64,000 nucleotides of DNA, from positions 2,092,001 through 2,156,000 of the forward strand of contig NZ_CP029189.1 in NCBI RefSeq assembly GCF_008642275.1, read 5' to 3'. The position numbers were made by a program, and so were the translations under genes. Each line of letters starts with the position of its first letter. The stretch's first letter is position 1. The DNA is from Streptomyces venezuelae. GTDB taxonomy: Bacteria > Actinomycetota > Actinomycetes > Streptomycetales > Streptomycetaceae. Below, piece after piece: positions 55,382-62,586 of this stretch. The notes beneath the pieces are model-generated. The model was not told the DNA's origin. It saw nothing but the letters and a program-made list of their open reading frames with translations, and searched no databases.

Positions 55382-55500
55382 TTTTTGGCTCAGGCCCGCC
55401 TGCCACCGACGGCGGAGCTGGTTTTGGCTCAGGCCGGCCTGCCACCGACGGTGGAGCCGGAATTGGCCCCGGCCGGGTTGCGCCGGCGGCGGGGCTGACG
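55378..55500. repeat. 39-bp tandem repeat, about three copies
   Basis: Unit starting GGTTTTGGCTCAGGCCGGCC and ending GGTGGAGCC, occurring as two good copies and one diverged copy (GGAATTGGCCCCGG...). It follows directly on the palindromic repeat. Confidence 0.75.
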
Positions 55501-55533
55501 GTGGCCGGGGTCGGGCTGAGAATGCCGGCCAGG

Positions 55534-56346
55534 CTACGGGCAGAGTTTGCGCCACGCGTCCAAGTCGTACCGTTTCTGCATCGAGCTCAGCTTCGCCGCG
55601 CGAGCGACCGGGCACCAGCGGTTCAGCCGGCCCTCGTACTCCACGTGGAACACCGCCTTGCCCGCGTCGGTGAACGGCGCGTACCGGTCGCACTCCTCGT
55701 ACTCCACGCACTGCTCGTTCACCGCGAAGTCGAAGTCCCCGACCAGCTCCGGGATCTGGTCCAGGTCGTTCTTCAGCCCCACCGACATGCCCCGGTCGTG
55801 CGCCAGCCGGGCGATCAGGCGGTTGTACTTCAGCTGGTCGTCCGCCGTCAGCGGGAAACCGGACCGGTTGGTGTAGCCGTCCATGTTGTCGGGCTCCACC
55901 GCGTCGAAGCCCTTCACCTTGCACATGTCGAACCGCTTGCCCATCAGCGGTTCCAGTTCCGCCAGGGCCCGGATGTCCAGCCAGCGTTCGCCCTCCCAGC
56001 CGTTGCCCTCGCCGAGCAGTGCCTTCGGGAAGGCGCCGGCGTCCGGCCGGAAGTCCTCCCAGGCTCCGGTGGAGAGGTAGCAGATGGTCTTGCGGCCGTC
56101 CTTCTTCAGGGTGGCGACCTGCTCCTTCGTGGTGTTGAACCCGTCGACGTCGTAGACGGCCGCCTTCACCGAGGTGTCGAGCTTCCCGGTGAGCTGCCAC
56201 TGCCAGCCGACCCCCGGTTTCGGCTGCCACCGCTGCCCCGGCGCCGGGTCGGGCGACAACTCGTCCCGTTCCGGTTCGGGCGGGGGGCTCGTACAGGCGG
56301 CGAGCAGCAGCAGCGGCACGGCCAGCAGGAGTGCGAGCTTCCTCAT
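55534..56346 (-). CDS. GH114-type endo-alpha-1,4-polygalactosaminidase lipoprotein
   Basis: 270 residues. Lipoprotein signal with lipobox LLAAC (about Cys18), then a TIM-barrel GH114 domain. Diagnostic segments are ICYLSTGAWEDFRPD, the catalytic-type KGFDAVEPDNMDGYTNRSG and NEQCVEYEEC. The fungal homologue Ega3 and the hydrolase part of bacterial PelA cut alpha-1,4-linked galactosamine polymers. Being anchored outside, it could trim or release the polymer made by this operon. It starts inside the end of the spherulin-4 gene (4-nt overlap) with GGAGG upstream, and is the last gene of the operon. Confidence 0.88.
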   Translation of the reverse strand: MRKLALLLAVPLLLLAACTSPPPEPERDELSPDPAPGQRWQPKPGVGWQWQLTGKLDTSVKAAVYDVDGFNTTKEQVATLKKDGRKTICYLSTGAWEDFRPDAGAFPKALLGEGNGWEGERWLDIRALAELEPLMGKRFDMCKVKGFDAVEPDNMDGYTNRSGFPLTADDQLKYNRLIARLAHDRGMSVGLKNDLDQIPELVGDFDFAVNEQCVEYEECDRYAPFTDAGKAVFHVEYEGRLNRWCPVARAAKLSSMQKRYDLDAWRKLCP

Positions 56347-57038
56347 CCCGCCGCCTCCAGCGCGTACGGGAGGGTCCCCCAGGGGTGGGCTCCGCTGCCC
56401 GGGACGGCGCAGTGCACCCCCGCCCCGCGTTCGGTGGCGATCTCCTCGGCGAGCCGGGCGGCGAGCGCGCCCGGCGGGACCCCGTACACGAGGTGGCAGA
56501 ACCGCTGGGCCGGATGGTCGGCGGTCCACGATGGTGCGGCGGCCGCGTCCCGGTAGGCGTCCCAGGGTCCCTCGAAGGTGACGAGCAGGTCGGCGAGTTC
56601 CGCGTAGCCGGGGTGCGGGTGGACCCCGTGGTTGAGGACGAGGGTACGGGCGCCCGCGGCCCGGGCGGCGACCGCGAGCCGCCCGTAGTGCGGGAGCAGT
56701 TCCGGGTCGGCGGAGGCCTGGTCGAGGAAGGCCCCGTCAGTGGCGTACCAGTCGCGGTGGCGCAGCAGGTCCTGCACCACCTCGGCGTGCGGGCGCCGCC
56801 CGTAGTCGGTGTCGGCGTATCCGAGGACGGGTACCCCGGCGTCACGCAGCCGTTCGGCGACGGCGGCGAACCGCTCGTCGCGGGCGGTACCCGGTCCGCT
56901 GTCGGGGTTGAGGACCACCGAGTGCAGTCGGCCGGCGGAGCGGATCAGCCGCTCCCAGGCTTCCGGCCGCTCGGCGGGATGCTCGTAGAGGGGCACCAGC
57001 AGCATGGGGTCCTTCTTGTCGGACGGACGGTGCGTCAT
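56343..57038 (-). CDS. Spherulin-4 family (Sph3/GH135-like) protein
   Basis: 231 residues, TIM-barrel of the spherulation-specific family 4. It has the opening LLVPLYEHPAERPEAWERL, SVVLNPDSGPG, the catalytic-face segment ATDGAFLDQASADPELL and LLVTFEGPWDAY. In the fungal enzyme Sph3, a deacetylated-GalNAc glycosidase essential for galactosaminogalactan synthesis, the equivalent segments carry Asp-Glu and a second Glu. Here Asp is kept, the next position is Gln, and the later Glu is kept. No signal peptide is visible, so it is probably cytoplasmic. ATGA overlaps the membrane-protein gene before it. Confidence 0.85.
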   Translation of the reverse strand: MTHRPSDKKDPMLLVPLYEHPAERPEAWERLIRSAGRLHSVVLNPDSGPGTARDERFAAVAERLRDAGVPVLGYADTDYGRRPHAEVVQDLLRHRDWYATDGAFLDQASADPELLPHYGRLAVAARAAGARTLVLNHGVHPHPGYAELADLLVTFEGPWDAYRDAAAAPSWTADHPAQRFCHLVYGVPPGALAARLAEEIATERGAGVHCAVPGSGAHPWGTLPYALEAAG

Positions 57039-58588
57039 CGGTGGGCGGTCGCGCGGCCGAGGAGCAGGCAGACCAGGAAGGCCAGTACGGTCGCGGCGGC
57101 GCCCGCCACCAGCAGCTGGACCGCCCGGGGCTGGCCGAGCCCGGTCAGCAGGGCGAGGCTCTGGGCGACGGCGGCCGAGGAGCAGACCACGGCCGCGGGC
57201 CGGACCGCCCCGAAGGACTGCAGGAGCAGACCGGTCCACATGACGGCCCCGAGCAGCAGCAGGGTGGCGATCCGGACCCCGGTGAGCATGGGGGCGTCGG
57301 GCCAGAGCAGGGTGCCGGCCAGCCCCAGGGCCAGCAGGACGGTCAGGTAGACGGCGAGGCAGCGGGTCAGGGTGGCGAGCATCCGACGGCGGAAGGCCCG
57401 GGGCGAGCGGGCTCCCTGGAGCCCGGAGAGGCTTCCGCTGCGGAACCGGTGGAGCAGCCATTCGGCCGGGCCCATGCTGAGGGTGAGGGCCACGGCGGAG
57501 GGGGCGGCGACCGCCTCGGCAGGGCCTCCGGCGAGGACCTCCCCGAGGGCGGCGTAGAGCACGAGCAGGCCGGTGCCGAGGCCGAAGACCCCGTAGGGGA
57601 CCGAGTCCCCGATCCGGGGTCCGCGGGGTGCGAAGTCCTCCTCGGCGCCGCGCAGCATCTGCCAGCGCACGGGGCCGTGGCCGGGCCGTCGGGCCGCAGA
57701 GGCGCGGATCCGGCGCACGGCGGACCGCAGCCCGGCACGCAGCGGGAGTTCCCGCAGGGCCAGGGTGCAGGCGGCCAGCAGGGACACCACGAGCAGGGTC
57801 ACCCGGACCGGCACGGGCAGGTCGACGAAGAGTGCGAGGAGTGCTCCGACGGCCATCGGGGCGAGGGCGGCGAGCAGGACCCGTTCCCGGCCGAGGACCA
57901 GCAGGACGGTGGCGGCCCCGACGTAGAAGGCCTGTCCGGCGGCGAAGGCGTAGGAGAACGGGGGCCCGCCGGGCACCGCCAGTGCGGCGGCGGTGCCGAG
58001 CAGGGCGCCCACGGGGGCTCCGACGAGCAGGGTCCGCCCGGCGGCTCGCCGGTCGCCGAGGCCGAGCCAGGAGTAGGCCCGGTGGGACAGGGTCTGGTCC
58101 CAGACCCAGCCGATGAGCGCGCCGGCGAGCAGGGTCAGGGTCCCGGCGGGCAGGCCGAGGCGGTCCTGCGGGCCTTCGAGCAGGGGCGCGCCGAGCAGGT
58201 AGGCCAGGCCGGGCAGCGCGAAGATCACCCCGCGCAGCAGGCAGGCGGTGAGGGAGACCTTCCAGGGGTCGGGGGCGGCGCCCGGCTCCGGGAAGGAGCG
58301 GGGCACGCGGGCGTAGAGCTCCTCGGCGAGGGCGAAGGAGTCGCGGCGGCCGTAGGTGAGCCGGATGTACTCGTCCGTCATGCCGTCGGATTCGAGGATG
58401 GCGGCGATCTCGTCGGGGTGGACGGCGGAGGCGACGAACACGTCGAGGCGTGCGGCGAGTTCGTCCATGGGGTCGGCGGCGGCGGTGACGCCGGCTCCGT
58501 CGCCGTCGTGGCGCGGCCGGGGGATGGCGGGGAGCGTGTCGGATCCGGAACCGGAGCCGGGCGGCTTGAGCCAGAGGGATCCGCTCAC
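57035..58588 (-). CDS. Polytopic membrane protein of exopolysaccharide operon, candidate exporter
   Basis: 517 residues. Soluble N-terminal part (about 1-95) with the helical VHPDEIAAILESDGMTDEYI, then some 12 hydrophobic segments to the C-terminus (e.g. VRVTLLVVSLLAACTLALRE and TLLWPDAPMLTGVRIATLL). It is not recognisable as PelG or a Wzx flippase, yet its place between the glycosyltransferase and two hydrolases is where a polymer exporter or assembly subunit would be expected. GTG 58588 overlaps the PelF-like stop by 4 nt and its end overlaps the spherulin gene by 4 nt. Function inferred from context only. Confidence 0.75.
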   Translation of the reverse strand: MSGSLWLKPPGSGSGSDTLPAIPRPRHDGDGAGVTAAADPMDELAARLDVFVASAVHPDEIAAILESDGMTDEYIRLTYGRRDSFALAEELYARVPRSFPEPGAAPDPWKVSLTACLLRGVIFALPGLAYLLGAPLLEGPQDRLGLPAGTLTLLAGALIGWVWDQTLSHRAYSWLGLGDRRAAGRTLLVGAPVGALLGTAAALAVPGGPPFSYAFAAGQAFYVGAATVLLVLGRERVLLAALAPMAVGALLALFVDLPVPVRVTLLVVSLLAACTLALRELPLRAGLRSAVRRIRASAARRPGHGPVRWQMLRGAEEDFAPRGPRIGDSVPYGVFGLGTGLLVLYAALGEVLAGGPAEAVAAPSAVALTLSMGPAEWLLHRFRSGSLSGLQGARSPRAFRRRMLATLTRCLAVYLTVLLALGLAGTLLWPDAPMLTGVRIATLLLLGAVMWTGLLLQSFGAVRPAAVVCSSAAVAQSLALLTGLGQPRAVQLLVAGAAATVLAFLVCLLLGRATAHR

Positions 58589-60111
58589 CACAGGCTCCCG
58601 TCGGCAGCGAGTTCGCGGTACCAGGGATCGGCGAGCCGCTGGGTCCATTCGTCGCCCGCGTGGACGGGCAGGACGGGCTGACCGGCGAGTTCGCGGTAGA
58701 TGTGCCGGAAGCCGTCCACGGACTGGTGGAGGGTGAACTTCTCCACGACCCGCCTGCGGGACATCCGGCCGAGCTCGGCCCGGCGTTCGTCGTCGCGGAG
58801 CAGGGCGAGGGTGGCGCGGGCCATGGTCTCGGGCTCGCGCGGCGGTACGACGAGGCCGGTGTCGCCGACGGCCTCGCGGACTCCGCCGACGTCGGTGGAG
58901 ACGGTGGTGCGGCCGCAGGACATGGCCTCGATGATGCTGAAGGGGAAGCCCTCGCTGATGGAGGAGAGCATGACGACGCTGCCGGCCGCGTAGGCCTGGG
59001 CCACCTGCTCGATGCGGCCCTCGTAGGTGATCCCGTCGGTCACTCCGAGTTCGGCGGCGAGCTTCTCCAGGCGCAGCTTGTACTCCTCGCAGCCGGCCGG
59101 GACGGGGCCGAAGAGGCGCAGCCGGAGGGCGGGCAGTTCCTCGCGCATGAAGGCGTAGGCCCGGATGAGGGTTTCGAGGTCCTTGATCGGGTCGATGCGG
59201 CCGCACCAGCTGAGGGTGGGCACGTCGGGTTCGGGTCCGGCCTCGGGGAAGGCGTGCGGGTCGACACCGTTGTAGACGGTGCGGATGCGGTCGGACTCGG
59301 CGCCTCCGCGCTCCTCCCAGCGGCGGTTGTACTGGTTGCACGGGGTGATCAGGTCGGCCTGCCGGTAGCCCTCGGTGTTGAGCTCGCGGTAGAAGCCGAG
59401 CATGAGGGCCTTGACGGGCCAGCGCTGGGCGGCGCTGCGGTAGCCGAGGTAGCGCTCGCGCAGGTAGATGCCGTGCTCGGTGAGCAGGAAGGGAACACCG
59501 TCGAGGTATTTGGCGGCGAGGGCCGGGAGGGTGGCGAGGCCGCTGCTGACGGCGTGGGCGACGCTGTCGGGCGGGATCCGGACACCGAGCGGGCGCAGTG
59601 CGTGTTCCAGCAGGTCGGTGGCGGTGAGCGCGTCGTGGATGGTGGGCGCGGCCTCGGCGGTGGCGAGTCCGGGCCGGGTCCATACGGTCATCAGCAGGCG
59701 CAGGACCGATTCGGAGCGCAGGGCCGGTGCGAGCTTTCCGGCCCGGGCCAGGACGGCCAGTTCGCGCAGGGCCTCGGAGAAGCTGTGGCGGGCCGGATCG
59801 GGCTCGGGGTCGAGCAGGGAGAGCAGGAAGCTCTCGTAGACCTCGGTGAAGCGGCGGTGGGCCCGGCCGCGCAGGGACGACCGGCGGATGCGGGCCGGGA
59901 GCGGCCCCCAGAGCGGGAAGGCGGTGTGCCGGTAGACGTTGCGGGGCAGTTCCCAGGTGACCGGCTCGCGTCCGGAGCCGGTCAGGGCTATGACGTTGAA
60001 GTCGACCTCGGGCATACCCCGGACGAGTTGGTCGCACCAGGTGCTGACGCCCCCGTGGACGTGCGGGTAGGTGCCTTCGGTGAGCATGGTGACGTGACGC
60101 CCATGACTCAT
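58585..60111 (-). CDS. PelF-like GT4 glycosyltransferase
   Basis: 508 residues. Cytoplasmic GT-B enzyme. The N-terminal DUF3492-type domain opens HVTMLTEGTYPHVHGGVSTW, matching PelF, the glycosyltransferase of Pel polysaccharide. Then VPFLLTEHGIYLRERYL, a GT4 nucleotide-sugar site SWCGRIDPIKDLETLI and the EX7E motif SISEGFPFSIIEAMSCGRT. PelF polymerises UDP-sugars (UDP-GalNAc in Pel). GGGGGGA is eight to nine bases before ATG 60111. It follows the deacetylase gene by 93 nt and precedes the membrane protein with a 4-nt overlap. Confidence 0.9.
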   Translation of the reverse strand: MSHGRHVTMLTEGTYPHVHGGVSTWCDQLVRGMPEVDFNVIALTGSGREPVTWELPRNVYRHTAFPLWGPLPARIRRSSLRGRAHRRFTEVYESFLLSLLDPEPDPARHSFSEALRELAVLARAGKLAPALRSESVLRLLMTVWTRPGLATAEAAPTIHDALTATDLLEHALRPLGVRIPPDSVAHAVSSGLATLPALAAKYLDGVPFLLTEHGIYLRERYLGYRSAAQRWPVKALMLGFYRELNTEGYRQADLITPCNQYNRRWEERGGAESDRIRTVYNGVDPHAFPEAGPEPDVPTLSWCGRIDPIKDLETLIRAYAFMREELPALRLRLFGPVPAGCEEYKLRLEKLAAELGVTDGITYEGRIEQVAQAYAAGSVVMLSSISEGFPFSIIEAMSCGRTTVSTDVGGVREAVGDTGLVVPPREPETMARATLALLRDDERRAELGRMSRRRVVEKFTLHQSVDGFRHIYRELAGQPVLPVHAGDEWTQRLADPWYRELAADGSLW

Positions 60112-60204
60112 GCGGTGTGTCCCCCCAGGACGGAAAAGGGGCCGGCGCCCGTGGGTTCGCGGAGCGCCGGCGCTAGGTGGTACTCGTGGTGGCTTGCGGG
60201 ACGG

Positions 60205-62241
60205 TCAGCTGGGCAGCTTGAGCGTGACGGCGCTCTGGAGCAGCTCGGGACCGGCCCAGGCGGAGCGGGTACCGGCGTAGGCGGTGCCGAAGTCGGCGGT
60301 GCCGAGCAGCAGCTGCTTCTTCGTGCCGGTGGGGGCGGTCACCGGGGCGACGACCCCGGACGGCGCCTTGATGGTGACGTCCTTGCCGATGCGGTAGGCG
60401 GTGACCTTGCCTTCCGCGAGGGCCTTGTCCCAGGCGGCGCGGCGCTGGAACTCGACGCCGGTGTCCTTCATGGACTGGTTGACGATCGGCGCGCTGGGGG
60501 CGTAGAGGGCGCGGTAGGTGTCGAGGACCTGGTTGAGCACCGGGTAGAGGGTGCGGTCCTCGGCGAGGTTGGACTGGTGGACGTAGTGCGGCCGCGGGTC
60601 GTTGGCGAGGACGTGGCGCAGGGCCGTGCGGGCCTCCGCCGGGACGATGGTGTCGAGGTAGCCGGTGTTGACGTTCAGCGGGGCCGGCAGGCAGGTGGAG
60701 GTCGCCGGGTTGTCCTCGCAGATGCCGCTTCCGCCGTGGGCTCGGCTGGTGTAGATCCAGTTGTACTCGTCGGCCATCTCGGCGTTGGTGCCCGTGTTGT
60801 AGTACACGTTCATCGGGTGCCGGGGGACCGTGAGGGCCGCGCCGACCGCGCGCTGCGCGGGTTCGCGGGAGTTGTCGCTGCCCGCCCACTTGACCCCGTT
60901 GTCGGCGAGGGCGCCGGCCAGGTTGGGGTTGTCCACGGGCTGCTGCGGTGCGGTCTTGAGGCCGGAGTGCTCGCCGGTGACCAGTTCGGTCTTGTCCGTG
61001 GTGATGCCCTTGGCGGCGGCCCAGTTGTTGTTGTCGCGGATCTGGGCGGAGATGTCGGCGCGGCTCATGTACTGGATCGCGCCGGCGGCGTTCTTCGTAC
61101 AGGTCCACGGGGTGACGGCGGTGTTCTGGACGCAGCCGAGGAACGGGTGGGTGTAGGTGTGGTTCATCCACCGGTACTTGGCGCGGTCGGCGACGAGCTG
61201 GGCGGTCAGCGCGTCGACGCCGCCGTTCTCGGCCTTCCACTCCTCGCCGGCGCCGCCGTTGAAGAGCATGTCGAGCTTGAAGTTCTTCGACGTCTGCCAC
61301 TGCGCCGCGTACACGGCGTCGGCGGCGCTCATCCGGATGGTGCTCTCCTTGCCCTCGCCGCCCGCGCAGGCGTAGTCGCCCGGCGTGCAGTTCAGGTCCT
61401 TGTTCCAGCGGGCGTCGGGGGCGAAGACGTCGTCGACGTGGACCGCGAAGTAGTTGCGGCTCTGGCCGAGGTGCACCCCCTGGGTCAGCCAGTCGACGAT
61501 GCCGCGGGCGAGCAGCCGGAACTGCTGCTGGTACTGGTTGTAGCCGAAGGTGACGACCAGTTCGCTGCGGCCGTCGTGGGTGTACTCGCCGACGAGCGAG
61601 GCCCGGCCGGAACCGACGGGCGCGTCGACGTAGCTGGTGTAGCCGGGGCGCGGCTTGCCCATGAAGCCGAAGCTCTCGGGAACCAGGGCCGAGTTGTCCT
61701 CGAAGGTGACCTGGCCGCCGAGGTAGGCGAACGGGCCGGCCTTTCCGGCGGTGGTGACGGCGGCCTGGGTGCCGTCGAGCTGGCCGCTGTAGCCGCCGTT
61801 GTCGGTGTATTCCAGCCCGACGCCCGGGTGGGCCCAGGTGTAGGCGTCGACCTGGCGGATGCCGTACGCCGTCTCGTAGGCGGTGAGGGCGGCCATCTCG
61901 GCCGAGCCCTCGCCGAACGGGTTCTCGTTCGGCAGGACGACGCCCTGGTACTTGGCGCGCGGACGGCCGGTCGCACTGTCGGCGGGTTCGCTGAGGAAGC
62001 CCGCATTGATGACCGGGCGGCCGCTGCTGCCCAGCTGGACGCGGGTGTAGGGCACCCCCGTGTCGCGGAGTTCCGCGGTGATCGCCTCGACCGAGCTGCC
62101 GCCGTCGTCGACGACGAGCACCTTCAGGTCGATGCGCGGTGTCACGGCCGCCGTGGCGGTCGCGGCGGGTACTGCTACGGACACCAGGGCTGCTGCCGCC
62201 ATCATCGCGGCGACCCTGTTCATCCGGTTCTTGTTGACCAT
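60205..62241 (-). CDS. Agd3-like secreted polysaccharide deacetylase
   Basis: 678 residues. Signal peptide (MMAAAALVSVAVPAATA) ending near residue 32, so exported. N-terminal domain (about 35-260) with LKVLVVDDGGSS and YTRVQLG resembles the carbohydrate-binding part of Agd3. The middle (about 265-560) is a NodB/CE-type deacetylase: metal Asp pair in FAVHVDDVFAP and the His motif in WMNHTYTHPFLGC. C-terminal beta domain. In Aspergillus, Agd3 deacetylates galactosaminogalactan to make it cationic and adhesive; a similar role here is inferred. Upstream AAAGG supports ATG 62241. First gene of the operon. Confidence 0.85.
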   Translation of the reverse strand: MVNKNRMNRVAAMMAAAALVSVAVPAATATAAVTPRIDLKVLVVDDGGSSVEAITAELRDTGVPYTRVQLGSSGRPVINAGFLSEPADSATGRPRAKYQGVVLPNENPFGEGSAEMAALTAYETAYGIRQVDAYTWAHPGVGLEYTDNGGYSGQLDGTQAAVTTAGKAGPFAYLGGQVTFEDNSALVPESFGFMGKPRPGYTSYVDAPVGSGRASLVGEYTHDGRSELVVTFGYNQYQQQFRLLARGIVDWLTQGVHLGQSRNYFAVHVDDVFAPDARWNKDLNCTPGDYACAGGEGKESTIRMSAADAVYAAQWQTSKNFKLDMLFNGGAGEEWKAENGGVDALTAQLVADRAKYRWMNHTYTHPFLGCVQNTAVTPWTCTKNAAGAIQYMSRADISAQIRDNNNWAAAKGITTDKTELVTGEHSGLKTAPQQPVDNPNLAGALADNGVKWAGSDNSREPAQRAVGAALTVPRHPMNVYYNTGTNAEMADEYNWIYTSRAHGGSGICEDNPATSTCLPAPLNVNTGYLDTIVPAEARTALRHVLANDPRPHYVHQSNLAEDRTLYPVLNQVLDTYRALYAPSAPIVNQSMKDTGVEFQRRAAWDKALAEGKVTAYRIGKDVTIKAPSGVVAPVTAPTGTKKQLLLGTADFGTAYAGTRSAWAGPELLQSAVTLKLPS

Positions 62242-62586
62242 ATTCGGCCTTTCCCCCCGCAGGCGTCCCTCGATCCGGCCCTGGCGGACAGCCGGGCCTG
62301 GGAGGCTCTGTGGAAATCATGCAAAGGAACCCCGCGTCCCCTTGCGAGAGTGGACCGAGTCTTTCGGACCTCGTCAGGTCTACGAGGCAAACCTGGAGCA
62401 GAGTCCACAGATGGGTGAACCTGATGGCCTCTTGATCGAACAACTTGCCAAACCTTCGAGTGACGTACGGACGAGCGCGTACGCGTAGGCTCATTTCTGG
62501 CGGCTGTCGGGCCCGAATACGATCGCTACGGATGGCCGTCCACCCACTCGGCCCACACACACAAACGGAAGCGAGACTTCACCACC
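62242..62586. other. 345-nt divergent region between polysaccharide operon and pepA
   Basis: No gene. A TAGGCT -10-like element lies on the plus strand at about 62484-62489 for pepA, without a clear -35. No operator or riboswitch motif recognised. It must hold the promoter of the polysaccharide operon on the minus strand. Confidence 0.5.

Larger units (their letters stand above)
55068..55533. other. 466-nt repeat block beside the polysaccharide operon
   Basis: No gene. From left to right: five 40-bp tandem units (55088-55273), a 27-bp perfect inverted repeat flanking an 82-nt sequence shared with 34489-34570 (55274-55381), then about three 39-bp units (55378-55500). It lies between the convergent kinase and GH114 genes. 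Confidence 0.8.

Noticed and set aside
55088..55500. CRISPR-like array
   Set aside because: Units are contiguous 39-40-bp tandem repeats with no unique spacers, and no cas genes are present.
57035..60037. Single 1000-codon gene running through the membrane protein into the PelF region
   Set aside because: The part beyond 58588 is an out-of-frame reading of the PelF-like gene (Arg/Pro/His-rich). The GTG at 58588 overlaps the PelF stop and gives a normal coupled start.
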